Below are positions 47,651-59,649 of a stretch of DNA of 64,000 nucleotides, one piece after another. The number at the start of each line of letters is the position of its first letter. Within the stretch, counting starts at the first letter, position 1. The notes under the pieces were generated by a model that saw only the letters and a program-made list of their open reading frames with translations, did no database searches and was not told the origin of the DNA. The stretch covers positions 48,462,703 through 48,526,702 of the forward strand of contig JANAVB010005597.1 of NCBI GenBank assembly GCA_029216955.1, written 5' to 3'. The position numbers and the translations under genes were made by a program. This DNA comes from Iris pallida (lineage: Eukaryota > Streptophyta > Magnoliopsida > Asparagales > Iridaceae).

Positions 47651-50600
47651 ACGGCTTTACGTCCTTGGACTTCATTCGATTTTTTCAGTTTTGAAAGCTC
47701 GGTTGGTTACAAAAGAAGTGTGCGCTCTCTCTCGTGTTGTGCCTTGGGATGTTCCATACAATAAGTCTAATATTTTCGAAAGCTCGTATAAGTACTCGGG
47801 TGATCGGGACCGATAGGCAAAGGCCTTTGTGCCACTACGACGGACTTGATAGGCGAAGGCCTTTGTGCCAAACCACGACGGACTTGAGTTGGACGGAATC
47901 GATGCTAAGAGTTAGCAAAATGCAAGGCGTGCTTGAATAAGCTTATGCTGACGATAGCAAACGAGTACACGAGACCGAAGTGTAGTTCGAACGGGATGGT
48001 CATGCACGCAGCCTTTTGGCTAAGTAGTGCGGAGTATCGCGCACCTAGACCCTTTGGTGCAAACGAGTTGCGAACGAGAATGAGTGAGCGTGCAAACTTG
48101 AATGTAGTCCGTGCGGGATGGTTAAGCGGTACAACTTAGTCCGTATGTCGCGCACCTCGACTCTTGGGTGCAATCGGGTCGCGAGCGATTACGCTAGAGA
48201 TTCATCGAACGAATCTGAAGGACATCTTAGCGCATGACGCGAACGTGATTGAGGATTAGACCGTATGGCTTGAACCCGAGTGGTGTATGTGATAGGTTCG
48301 AATAAGAATAAGAATGAGTGTCGACGACTAGTCGAGTGGCTCGAATCCGAGTGGTGTATGGATGTTCTTGGAAAAATCATTCGAGCGAAACTTGAGGATT
48401 ACGAAACACAACGGGTACGTCGACGAGGCGATGCGATCGCGCAAAGCCTTAGAACGTGTCACGCTTAGTTGGCCGTGACTTTAAAAGTCCCGAACGAGAT
48501 GTCGCTGGACAACTTGTGAATGGGTAACGCATGTTGGAAAATGACTCGGAACGACGAATGGAAATAAATGGTCTTGATCGAGGAAACTTAGAGCATCGCA
48601 CGTACGATTTCGGATTGATACAAATGAAATGTGACTTGAATCTTGAACAACGATCTTGAAACGAGCTCGAGGAATAGCAGATGAACTTGATCTTGAATAT
48701 TAACTGAAATGGTGGAATATCCAACTCGGACAACGGCATCGTCGCATGACTCGAAATTGGTTGCAAAGGAAGATCGTCAGGTTACGCATATCGTCGATGG
48801 TATTGAGGCGTATCAAAGATCGATATGCGATAACTCGGGGGTACTCTGACTCGGCGAAGGACGATCGTGCAAATGTCATTGTTCCGTTGGATGCTATACT
48901 CGAGATATTAAAATGCGTCGAGGAAAATATAGACGTGGCTCAAGGATTTTCTGGTTGAATGAAGGACGGTCGGACTGTCGAATATTGATCGCAGCTTGGA
49001 TGAAAATGAAGTGTTTGGATTTCTTCGACGAAAACCCCAACGTCGACATTCTTGTCTTATGCGAGTGCAACTCCAGCCTCGCACATGCGTCGCGCCGATT
49101 AGGGCGATCACTCCGCGTGAGCGCTGGTATGGTGATTCATACAGCGGGGGTGATCGAACTTGCACGACGTGACAATTTGATTGTTTCGACTTGTGGTTTG
49201 ACGCGAAGGTGACTTGAGAACGATTTGGTGTGCTGTCGGTTGAATTTGAGGATTGAGTAGGTCCAATCCACGTATCGAGAATAAGTTAGTCTAAACTCAA
49301 ACAAGAGTTCGCCCCGATGAGAATGATTATTCCGCGGGAGCGTTGCATGGTGATTCATGAACCACCGTGGATAATCGGACTCGCGTGAGATTGGGGCGCA
49401 ACGTATTGTCGAGCTAGACGACCTCGTGATCGAATACACGTATTGGTTAGAATTGGCAAACTAAATGGATTCGAATTCGTTGCGCTGCGCAACGAATGTC
49501 TTGATGCGAAATAGGCGATCATGCTCGATGTTTAGAAATCAGAGTGACGCGAGCTTGGGTAGAAAATCCCGTACTATCGACTTTGGTTTGACCCTAGGAT
49601 TGGGGTCAGTGTTGGCATTATTGTTGGGGAACTATGATTCCAATCCTGACATTGACTTAGCCTCGCAAAGACTGGCCTAGCGGTTAGGCGAAACGCCCCT
49701 GTTGTAAGAGTTATCAATCGAAGAGTTGATCTTGAGGATTGGTATGAATGGATAGTATGAATCGCGAATGTAGAAAACCCTGCTCACGAGACTCGGCTGA
49801 CATGCATATATTTCAGGGACGCTTGAGTATGTGCACGATGCGACTCGAGTGAGAATGACAAATTTCTAGATCATGCGGCTTGGCTGAATGCATGTATTTG
49901 GGGACGCTTGGAATGCATGCACGATCCAGCCAAGTGATACATCGAGTTCAAGCAAGACTTGAGGAATGGGAGAGTGTCGAAGATCTCGAAATTTGCGTTA
50001 AGTAAAGGATCGATACTAGTACGAACGTGGCTCAGAATCAAAGAAACGTGTAAGCGGAGTGTGCGTGAACGACAACGAAATTGGCCCTAAACAAGTGAAT
50101 GATATGGAATCGATATCGTGCAAATAAAAGTTGGTATAACGAATTGGACCATTGATAGAAGCGATAACATTGATAGGGAAATATACTCGAGGATAGTGCA
50201 ATACTTAGTCTTGAATCGGACGAAAATTACATAGACTTGGTCGACCCCGCTAAGAGGAAATCATACTGATTTCATGGACGAGAACGCTTGGGAAGCGAAT
50301 CGGGTCATCTCGATGACCGAGATGAACGAAAGTGAATTTGCCTTAGCCTACGACCCTCGCATTTGACGAATTATAACGTGCCCCATACGGCCATTCCAGT
50401 CTCATGACATGACGAAATAGAAACCAATACGAAGAATGCTTGAATTGAATAAGTAACAACAAGTCTAAAATGAACAAGAAGTAATTCGATAAAATCGACC
50501 AAACGTATGCGACACGGAACTTAGAAAGAAACCGAGTACGGTTCGATGCCATCGAACGATAAAGCCATTCGATAGGAAATTGCCTAAGATGTGTACACGA

Positions 50601-50675
50601 TCCGAGTTAAGGAACGGTAGGATGACCTGCACTCAAGAAGTCTCGAGGACGAGACTTGTTTTGAGTGGTGTATTA
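47651..50675 (+). other. LARD3 internal region, non-coding
   Basis: No gag or pol motifs in any frame. TTCCATACAATAAGTCTAAT at 47752-47771 is shared with LARD1 and nearly with LARD2. 48750-48930 matches the complement of LARD2 30990-31180. The end has CGAGGACGAGACTTGTTTTG then AGTGGTGTATTA (50644-50675), the block shared before the 3' LTRs of the family. Confidence 0.85.
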
Positions 50676-52871
50676 TGTAGTGACCCGCTCTGCCCTAGCA
50701 GAACGCCGATTCCAAACGGCGTGTGCAACGACTCAAAACGAGCCGTCGACCCGAAGAGTTGCCTCGACCCGATGAAGTATCGATGCAAATCGATGCCAGA
50801 CTTGCCTTGGCCCGTCAAGATGAATCCAGACTTAGACTTCCAAAGGCGCGCTCGGAGTATCGCTCGGCCAATGCAAACATCGCTAAGGTGGGTGGCTCCG
50901 ATGAACCCGTCTGTGCTTAGCCTAGACACATAACAATACGAACACTATCACGAGAATCGCTAGGCGATAACCTCTTGCATGCTAATAAATGACTCAACGC
51001 ACCTAGCTAAGGAAATAATCCCAAGTTGTCTGCTTGTATAGAATATGGAAAGGAACATGGAAAAGTACGAGAACTCTCGCCCGCGCTCCATGCTCGTGCT
51101 ACGGCACAAGCCTACGTTTATGCTCCTTATGCGTTCAAACAATGAAACAATGAATGGTTTACAACAATGAAACGGAAAGACTATCAATATAGTCGCTCCG
51201 AGTAGAGTTTAGTAACATTGAAAGGCTATGGGACCGATGGGTCGCCAAGGCGACTCCCACACTGGGAGTTGCGTAATGCGTGAATGAATGGATCAACAAA
51301 TGAACGAACGAATAAATGAATGAATACATGAATGAATCGATGAATCAAACGAACAAGTGAAAGAAAGAAAGAAAAGAAAGAATACGTGAAAGATAAGACA
51401 TGGAAGACGCTATCGACAGGTATGACGGGCACGTGCAACGGGGCTCGCTACCCGCGCTGTACGGACGCCAACCTGGTCGATAACGCATTATGGCTAAGGG
51501 TTAGCCTACGGCTCGGAGATAGCCGCTAAGTTAAAATGACAAGACAATACGAAATGGTCGTGGACAAACGGCACGGGCGATGGGGGGGAATACCGTGGCC
51601 GTCGTGTGGAAGGATTCTGCGGCACGGGCGTTGGGGGGGTAAACCGTGGCCGGCCTAGGCGGAATCAACGGCGCTTACGGGCTGCTTGGGTGCGGGCTTG
51701 GGCACCAAGAGACGTAAGTAGGAGGGTATATTCAAGAGACTTAACGGGGTGTACCAGCCATCACCCTACGCTAAGTTGAGAATTGCCACAGGGGAATGTC
51801 CTAAATGGCTTGTAAAGCCAGCGACCCGTGCATGTAGATTAAGTGGACTATGCTGGTGGCAATCCACGTGCAAGTTCTTGCATTGAAATCAAAGTAGTCT
51901 AAGTTAACTAAATGAAGTGTTTCCTGAACATGCTCGAAATATAACACTCAGAACATGCTTGAAATGTAACATGCTGAACATGCTCGATATGTAACACTCC
52001 TGAACATGCTTGAATGTAATATCCGGCACATGCTTGAATTGTAATACTTTAAAACGTGCCTACGACGTGCTAGAACATGCCCACGACGCACTAGAACCCG
52101 AGACATGGACACACACTCGATATTGAATGCGTACATGAATCGTGTTATGTTATTACACATGAATTGTTGTTTAACTTGGTTTACCTTGAACAGGGAAGGC
52201 CGGACGGTAAGTATGGGTAAGTCGTACATGTATTTTATGCGACACTTGAGTTCGGTAACACGAGATAGGCTATGCAATATGCTATGAAACTGATCCTAAG
52301 GCAAGATTAGAAAGACAATGAATGATAGAGATGCAAAAAAGTAAATGGAACGTGTTTGGTAATGATGGCATTGTGGGCGAGCTAGCCTCCCCACCAGTGC
52401 ATAACAATGTACTGATAACCCCACAGTATGCTTGCAGGATAGCAGGAGACGCCGGCGGGTGCGGAGCTTCCATCGAACGTGTCAAGGCGCGGAGCCAACT
52501 CTGGGGCCTTGGAACGTTGCAAGAAGCTGAAGCACCCTATACAGGACATAATGTATCGGAACATCGCCATGTATCATTCCATGTTGTAAGCAACTTGGCA
52601 CGCCTTTTATGTTTCAGAGAGAGAGCTTGAGCGATTTGTAATATCGGCCTAGCGCCGCTTGTAAACTTCTTGAAATTCAATAAAGAGATTTGGATTCGCT
52701 TCTACTTGTGTTCATTTTTACTTCCGCTGCAAATGGAGACACTCTGTGCGACTCTGTGGCCTAGACTCAAATCGGCCGTTTCTGGACTTGGCCTTGCACG
52801 GGCGCAACCTAGGCCCGTGCGGCATCACGTCTTAGCGAGGACGATCGCTCCTACGGGAGCGGGGCGTGACA
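50676..52871 (+). repeat. LARD3 3' LTR
   Basis: 2196 bp, near-identical to 45439-47635, including the 26-bp minisatellite at 51927-52056. Confidence 0.94.
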
Positions 52872-52876
52872 GACTC

Positions 52877-54052
52877 CCTGGCAGAATCCTACTCGAAGAA
52901 GGAACTTGCCAGAGACATATGGGAGTCTGTGGAAAAACTGTATGAAGAAGACAGGAACAGCAGCAAAATGTTTGTGGTTGAAAAATATCACAAATTGCTC
53001 TTTGAGGACGAGAAGTCCATGTTGCCACAGGTGAAGGAATTTCTGAAGCTACGTAAGAAACTGGAAGACGAAGAGATGCCCCTTCCCGACAAGTTTGTCG
53101 TTGGAGGGATCGTCTCAAAACTTCCTGCTGGATGGAGTACCTTCTATGCAAGGATGCACAGAAAGAAACTAGACATTAGCTTGGGAGATCTACTTCAAGA
53201 GATCCATGTTGAGGACGAGATGCGTTCCCAACAGAAGGTGGACACTCTGTCCAAACAGTTGGCTAAAGCCAATCTAGTGCAGACGAGAGATCCCAAGGGG
53301 AAGCATGCGACTTCTCATCCCAAGAAAAGAGACTTCACTAATCTAAAAGTGAAGGGTCCTTCATTCAAGCAACAGAAGACTAAGTCACACATGACTTGTT
53401 ACAATTGTGGCAAAAAAGGCCACTACAAGAGTGAATGCAGATCTAAGTCTAAACAATCAGAGAAAGGTGAGCCTAATAAGATTTCATTGGTTTCTAACTT
53501 TGTTGCTATGATCGCACAGGTCAAAACTGTGGGGGTTGACTTAGACTGGTGGATAGACACTGGTGCGACTTGCCATGTCTGTTCTGGCAAGGAATGGTTC
53601 ATCACGTACCAGCCGATATCTGAGAAGGTTGTTATGGCGAACCAGGCCCAAGCTGAAGTTCTGGGGATCGGGACTGTGGAGCTGAAACTCACTTCTGGGA
53701 ACACTCTGACGCTTCAAGGTGTGAAGCATGTTCCGACGATTGCCAAGAACCTGATCTCTGGGAGCCTGCTCTGCAACGCAGGCTTGAGGATGGACATCAA
53801 TGCTGGTCAGATGGTGATGTCCAAGAAAGGAACATACTTCGGAAAGGCTTATCAAACCGAAGGAATGTTTAAAATTCAGCTTGTCAACCAGTTTGATGAC
53901 ATTAATGCAGTTGCATTTTCTGATTATTCTCTTGAGTTGTGGCATAATAGACTAGGACATGTTCATTGTAAAAGAATTAACAAAATGTCTAGTCTAGGAC
54001 TTATCTCCAAATGTGGGGGTAAGGTCCGGAGAAGTGTGAAGTGTGTGCTTAG
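52877..54052 (+). pseudogene. Ty1-copia gag C-terminus, protease and pre-integrase segment (copy 1)
   Basis: The frame resumes after LARD3. It has a zinc knuckle CYNCGKKGHYKSEC with all four CCHC residues (about 53395-53437), the aspartic-protease active site DWWIDTGATCHVC (53546-53584; DTGA), then the pre-integrase LELWHNRLGHVHCKRI (53930-53980). A 2-bp insertion near 54025 shifts the frame relative to copy 2, and the original frame then meets a TAG at 54050. Gag and protease are otherwise intact, unlike in copy 2. Confidence 0.88.
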
Positions 54053-55395
54053 ACGAAGATCACAAGAAAACCCTTTTATCGGGTCAATCGAAGCACAGAT
54101 CTTCTGGAGTTGGTGCAGTCCGATATCTGTGACTTCAAACATTTTTCTACGAAGGCCGGGATAAAGTATTTCATAACCTTCATCGACGACTTCTCAAAAT
54201 ACGCATTCGTGTACTTGCTCAAGTCTAAAGATGAAGCTTTCGAGAAGTTTAGGAAGTTCAGGGCCGAAGCTGAACGGCAGACTGGACAACAACTCAAGAG
54301 ATTGAGAAGTGATCGAGGTGGGGAGTACAGGTCTCATGAATTCGCATCATTCTGCAAAGAACATGGAATCATATGCGAGACTACTGCTCCATATTCTCCT
54401 CAATCCAACGGAGTAGCAGAGAGGAAGAACCGAACATTAACAGAAATGATGAATTCTATGCTGCTTACTGCAGGCCTTCCAAAATGCTACTGGGGAGAAG
54501 CTGCATTAACGGCCACTTTCATTCTGAATAGAGTGCCATATGCAACTTCGGACGTAACTCCTCATGAACTCTGGTTCAAAGTCAGACCAAACTTGAATGT
54601 CATTCGAGTGTAGGGGTGTCTGGCGTATATGAAGCTCCCAGATCTGAAGATTCAGAAGCTAGGGACAAGGACTACGAAGGCGATCTTCTTGGGGTATGCT
54701 GAGAAGAGCGATGCTAGGAGATTTCTTGATATTGAGTCAAATCATATCATCGAATCTCGCGATGCTGAATACTTTGAAGACAAGTTTGCAAAAGATAAAA
54801 ACATTGTTCTTTCGGACATTTCGAAAAATGATGTAGGTGCAAATGAGACTGAAATCTCATATGGGCCAGTAGTCCAAGAAGAAGTTGTTGTTGATGAAAC
54901 AACTCTTGTACCAGAACTCGCAGAGCCGTCAGCTAAGCGAGCGAGGAGACCGAAAGACTTCAGAGATGACTTTGTCACCTATCATGTGGAAGCAAATCCG
55001 TTTACCTATGATGAGGCGATGAAGACCAGAGATGCTATCTTCTGGAAGGAGGCAATGAATGACGAGTTTGACTCTATCACCTCCAATAACACATGGGTGT
55101 TGGTAGATCTACCTGAAGGAGAAAAGTCCATCGGATGTAAATGGATCTTCAAGAAGAAGATGAAGGCAGATGGAACTGTTGACAAGTTCAAGGTCAGACT
55201 GGTAGCCAAGGGATTTTCTCAGAAACAGGGGATAGACTACTTTGACACGTATGCTCCAGTAGCTCGGATGACCACCATCAGGATGTTAATCGCTCTAGCA
55301 GCTATACATAAGTTGGTGATACATCAGATGGATGTAAAAACAGCATTCCTGAATGAGGAGCTGACCGAAGAGATTTACATGCAACAGCAGATAGA
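54053..55395 (+). pseudogene. Ty1-copia integrase to reverse transcriptase N-terminal half (copy 1)
   Basis: The integrase core shows QSDICDF (usual HSD, here His to Gln at 54107-54109 context), then RSDRGGEYRSHEF and NGVAERKNRTLTE, so the D-D-E triad is retained. A TGG-to-TAG change at 54611-54613 stops the frame in the integrase C-terminal region (copy 2 has VWGCLAYV). The next block encodes the linker and RT start (WVLVDLPEGEKSIGCKWIF, then VAKGFSQKQGIDYFDTYAPV, MDVKTAFLN). A 1-bp deletion near 55388 shifts the frame before the RT active site. Confidence 0.88.
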
Positions 55396-55980
55396 TTTAT
55401 CGTCAAAGGTCTTGAAGACAAAGTCTGCAAGTTGGTGAAATCTTTGTATGGTTTGAAGCAAGCTCCCAAGATGTGGCATGAGAAGTTTGACAAAGTTATT
55501 AGGTCAAATGGCTACAGAGTCAGCGAGACGGACAAATGTGTTTACACAAAGTTCGCTGATGGAAGAGGAGTCATCGTTTGTCTGTACGTGGACGACATGC
55601 TAATCCTAGGCACGGACATAGGCTGTGTCACAGAGACAAAGAAGTTCCTCTCAACCAAGTTCAGTATGAAGGACTTGGAGGATGCAGATGTCATCTTGGG
55701 CATAAAGATCATCCGGACAGACATTGGAGTAGCGCTGTCACAATCTCACTATATTGAAAAGATGCTCACACGCTATGGGTATAAGGATCTTCCAGGGATC
55801 GATACGCCATACAGGTGTGATCAGAAGCTGAAGCCAAACTCGAGGAAAAGCGTCAGACAGCTGGAGTATTCTAGCATTATCAGAAGTTTAATGTACGCAA
55901 CCACTGCCACAAGGCCTGACATAGCTTTCGCCGTGGAAATGCTGAGTCGGTTCACAAGCAACCCAGGGGTTGAGCACTGA
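55396..55980 (+). pseudogene. Ty1-copia reverse transcriptase C-terminal half (copy 1)
   Basis: The frame contains LYGLKQAPKMWHEKF and the active site LYVDDMLIL (about 55586-55612), followed by LGIKII and SQSHYIEKML. It ends at TGA 55978-55980 after NPGVEH, where copia proteins usually have Trp. Copy 2 has the same TGA at the same place (62236-62238). Confidence 0.88.
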
Positions 55981-56531
55981 AAAGCTGTGAAGCGGGTGAT
56001 GAGATATCTCAAGAAGACTCAGACATATGCACTGTACTACAACAGATATCCGACAGTAGTGGAAGGCTTCAGTGATGCTAACTGGTGTTCAGAGGTAGAA
56101 AGCGAGAGATCCACAGGTGGATATGTCTTTTCCTTGGGTGGAGCTGCTATATCGTGAAAGTCAAAGAAGCAGACTATACTCTCTCGTTCCTCCATGGAAT
56201 CTGAATTCTATGCACTTGAAACTGCAGCAGATGAAGCAGAATGGCTTCGGGAGCTCATGTATGATCTTCCAGTGGTTGGGGCTCAGATACCGGCGATACC
56301 GAATACTGTGACAACCAGACGATTGCGGCGGTGGCATCAAATGACCTCTTCAACGGGAAAAAGAGGACTGTGCGGTTGAAGCACAGGGCAGTACACGATC
56401 TTATCAAAAGAGGTATAATTGCAGTGGTTGATGTTCGGAGTCAGGAGAACCTGGCAGATCCGTTCACAAAGGATCTCAAGCGCCAGTTGGTCGATAACAC
56501 AGCTTGTAAAATGGGCTTGAAGGCATTCTGA
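55981..56531 (+). pseudogene. Ty1-copia RNase H (copy 1)
   Basis: The frame continues past the stop with KAVKRVMRYLKKTQ and RSTGGYVFSLGG. A TGA at 56155-56157 replaces Trp, then comes MESEFYALETAADEAEWLRE. A 1-bp deletion near 56300 moves the last part into another frame (KHRAVHDLIKRGIIAVVD, ENLADPFTK). RNase H would remove the RNA template. This copy is inactive. Confidence 0.85.
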
Positions 56532-57604
56532 TAGTGTGTCTTTGTAATCCTACCATAAAGTTTTATGTTATTAGTTCAAAGAGAAATCTACTAGGCATCT
56601 AACTTTTGGTTCAAAGGAGGATCACTAACTGGGAAACTATCAGGTAACAGTGGGTACTTGTTCTCTGGAACATGGAAGGAATACAGACCCATAACCACTG
56701 TTGTCTACTATGTATTTTCTGCGGAAAAAACAGATCCTGTGGAAGGTTGGCTTAAACGCCTTAATGAGTTCTCAGGCAGAGTGAATGCCTGGTGTGCTTT
56801 ACAGGAAGCACGGTAGAGCAGCACTACAAAGAGTGAAACTTCATGCTACAGTGGGGTGACTCCACCATGAGGTTCCCAGGTCTGGAATAATACCTCGGCT
56901 TTGCAAGCCAAGTCATAGCGGCGTAGCACCGCAAATAGGCAGGTAGCCTAATGTTGTATGACGTAATTAAAGAGTTGTAGGCAGCACTACAAAGGGGAGG
57001 ATGGCCCCATGTTACAGTGGCACGACACCACGATGAGGTACCCAGGTAGGGGTAAAGCCTCGGCCTTGCAAGCCATGTCGTTGCGGCGTAACACCGCAAG
57101 GAAGCCTTAGGCTTCATGCTGAGTAGATTGGCACTACAAAGAGGCTGAGACCTCATGCTACAGTAGTATGACACTACGATGAGGTTCCCAGGTAGGGGTA
57201 ATGCCTTGGCTTCAGGCCATGTCATAGCGGCATAGCACCGCAAGGAAGCGCAAGGCATCATGCCATATCTCTTTAATAAAGAACTCACCTATAGTGTATG
57301 GAAAGAGATATCAGGTCGTCTCTTGATGGTAAACTTGTAGACGTCCAAAATTATACACTGAAACCAGGCTGGCACAGGGCCTTTAATGTGCAGCCAGAAG
57401 CACACGTAACTACACTTTGTGAGTGGAAAGAATTATAATTGTGGTACAGAATTCAAGGCGTAGCCCATTCTTGTATCACATTGTTATTTAACCCATGCGG
57501 AAAGATTCAAGTCGTCAACGACATCTATCCTAATGCAAAATGGACAGTTATTGTGGGGAATGCTCAACCCTGGACACATATATATGTTGTGATATGTGGG
57601 GGAT
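56532..57604 (+). other. 3' non-coding region of copia copy 1 and polypurine tract
   Basis: About 1.07 kb between the RNase H stop and LTR B. It contains three ~150-bp direct repeats (56821-57263) and ends with ATATGTGGGGGAT, a plausible polypurine tract, just before TGTTGG at 57605. Confidence 0.8.
56821..57263 (+). repeat. Three ~150-bp direct repeats in the copia 3' region (copy 1)
   Basis: Units start GCACTACAAAG at 56821, 56984 and 57131. Each has TCATGCTACAGTG or similar, GATGAGGTTCCCAGGTAGGG, GCCATGTC and a GCGGCGTAGCACCGCAAGGA segment with GCGG/CCGC inverted words. Confidence 0.85.
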
Positions 57605-58872
57605 TGTTGGTGCTTTCTTTACATGGAGAGAGCTTACTCTCAACATGCCTTGTAAAATTTTAGTCCCACATCGAAAATGCACCATGAGTTATCTCAACAT
57701 ATATACTTGGTTGTGTTGTTGAGAGATGCACATTGGGTGGTGACCCTAAGGAGGGAACCATGTGGGTGATTTTACTAGGAGGTAAGAATAAGGCTCCAAG
57801 GATTAAGCATTAATGGTGTTGTCATTCACTTGGATTAATTCCATTTGAAGCTAAGCCCCAAAGGGGCTTAGCGACTCGGACTCGGACTCGGACTCGGGCT
57901 CATGGGCTCATGAGGCGTAATGTGGTATTTTGTTGGCGCACTTTGCACTTAGCACGTCAGCAGTCATGCGGCTCATATGCGGCCATGCGGTCTTATACGG
58001 CATGCGGCTCATATGCGGCCTCATGCGACTCATGCGACCATGCGGCCACGCGACCATGCGGCTCATGCGGCCCATGCGGTCCATGCGGCCCATGCGGCTC
58101 ATGCGGTCCATGCGGCCCATGCGGCTCATGCGGTTCATGTGGTCCATGCGGCCCATGCGGCTCATGCGGTCCATGCGGCCATGAGGCCATGCGGCTCATG
58201 CGGCCAGGCTGCTGCTGCTGCCGTATGGGAGGCTCCGCTGACTGTGCAGACTACAAGTCAGTTATGGAAAGACTGATTCAATGCGATTAATTCAGATCCA
58301 CTTTTTGTGGGATTTGAATTAATTTTGTTGCTATCTTTGTGAGATTTGAATTAATCTCGTTGCTATCTTTTTGGGATTTGATTCAATCTTTCCATAACTG
58401 AAGAGGCGGCTAGGGTTTCCACCCTCTCTCTATATATACTCTCTTCTGGCCTCCTTTGTGGCTACTACGAAAAATTATAAGTCAGAAAAGGAGAAAGAGA
58501 GAGAGCTGTTGTCGCCATTGTAAGTCCATTCGAGGAGTCAGAACAGAGGTGACTTCGAACATTCCACAAGTTCTTCAAACTTGCTGGTTCCTGGAAGCAG
58601 TTCGTGTGGGGCGAATCTTGCTTTGAACAACGATGTTTTGACACCCCAGCAAATGTTCTTCATCTAATCTTTCTCTAGATAATTGTAACTCGTTCTGTCC
58701 CAGTTGCAACACGTTTGCAAGGAAGAACGAGAGATCTTCTCTTCTCTATTTCCCTCTTTCATATTGTAATTTGGCTATTTGTTTTTTATATCATTGTAGA
58801 TCTTTGTTGCATCTGTTTTACCATATTTGATCAAGCTCCGGGACTAACAATCTCAAAGCAAGATCCTTATAG
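57605..58872 (+). repeat. Ty1-copia tandem array: shared LTR B and leader, with an expanded minisatellite
   Basis: It starts TGTTGGTGCTTTC and carries the hairpin at 57850-57872, the ~36-bp repeats at about 58285-58385 and the TATA box near 58430, in the same order as LTR A. It is 3' LTR to copy 1 and 5' LTR to copy 2. Unlike LTR A it has about 240 bp of ATGCGGCYC units (57964-58207). Confidence 0.88.
57964..58207. repeat. 9-bp minisatellite (ATGCGGCYC)n in LTR B
   Basis: Nine-base units CATGCGGCC, CATGCGGCT and CATGCGGTC repeat, mostly in a 27-bp higher order. All three frames are open and give periodic peptides on both strands. LTR A has only a short equivalent (44467-44500). Confidence 0.93.
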
Positions 58873-59649
58873 ATGGAAAACATTAATGCTTCGCTCGTCC
58901 AATCGGACTACTGCAAGTTAGAAAAGTTCGATGGATAGCATTATCAAGTCTGGAAGAGAAAGGTTTATCTAACTCTTCAACTAAAAGACGTTGATCATAT
59001 TCTGTTGGAGGAAGAACCCTCAGTTCCAGACACTGGATCTACTGCCGCAATCAATGCGGCTACCAAACTCCAGGCCAAATGGAGAAGGAAAAATAGCATC
59101 TGCAGGCTTCTCATCCTGAATGCCATGGAGGACTCCCTGGCAGAATCCTACTCGAAGAAGGAACTTGCCAGAGACATATAGGAGTCTGTGGAAAAACTGT
59201 ATGAAGAAGACAGGAACATGAGCAAAATATTTGTGGTTGAAAAATATCACAAATTGCTCTTTGAGGACGAGAAGTCCATGTTGCCACAGGTGAAGGAATT
59301 TCTGAAGCTACGTCAGAAACTGGAAGACGAAGAGATGCCCCTTTCCGACAAGTTTGTCGTTGGAGGTATCGTCTCAAAACTTCCTGCTGGATGGAGTACC
59401 TTCTATGCAAGGATGCACAGAAAGAAGCTAGACATTAGCTTGGGAGATCTACTTCAAGAGATCCATGTTGAGGACGAGATGCGTTCCCAACAGAAGGTGG
59501 ACATTCTGTCCAAACAGTTGGCTAAAGCTAATCTAGTACAGACGAGAGATCCCAAGGGAAAGCAGGCGGCTTCTCATCCCAAGAAGAAGGACTTTACTAA
59601 TCTAAAAGTGAAGGGTCCTTCATTCAAGTAACAGAAAACTAAGTCCCAC
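58873..59649 (+). pseudogene. Ty1-copia gag (copy 2)
   Basis: It starts MENINASLVQSDYCKLEKFD like copy 1 and has no LARD insertion. Three nonsense codons break it: TAG 58936-58938, TAG 59179-59181 (Trp in copy 1) and TAA 59629-59631 (Gln in copy 1). It covers the capsid region through DLLQEIHVEDEMRSQQKVD. It shows the uninterrupted state of the LARD3 target at GCCATGGAGGACTCCCTGGC (59122-59141). Confidence 0.88.

Larger units (their letters stand above)
45434..52876 (+). mobile_element. LARD3: complete non-autonomous LTR element inside copia gag
   Basis: The element is 45439-52871 (7433 bp) with TSD GACTC at 45434-45438 and 52872-52876. It starts TGTAGTGACCCGCTCCGCCC and ends GGGAGCGGGGCGTGACA. 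The LTRs are 45439-47635 and 50676-52871, with only about 15-20 differences by eye over 2.2 kb, so this is the youngest-looking LTR pair in the window. The internal 3.04 kb lacks gag and pol. It is the same family as LARD2, in opposite orientation, and also inserted in a copia coding region. Confidence 0.94.

Noticed and set aside
57908..58290. Periodic frames in LTR B (His-Ala, Cys-Gly or Met-Arg repeats)
   Set aside because: They are produced by the 9-bp minisatellite.
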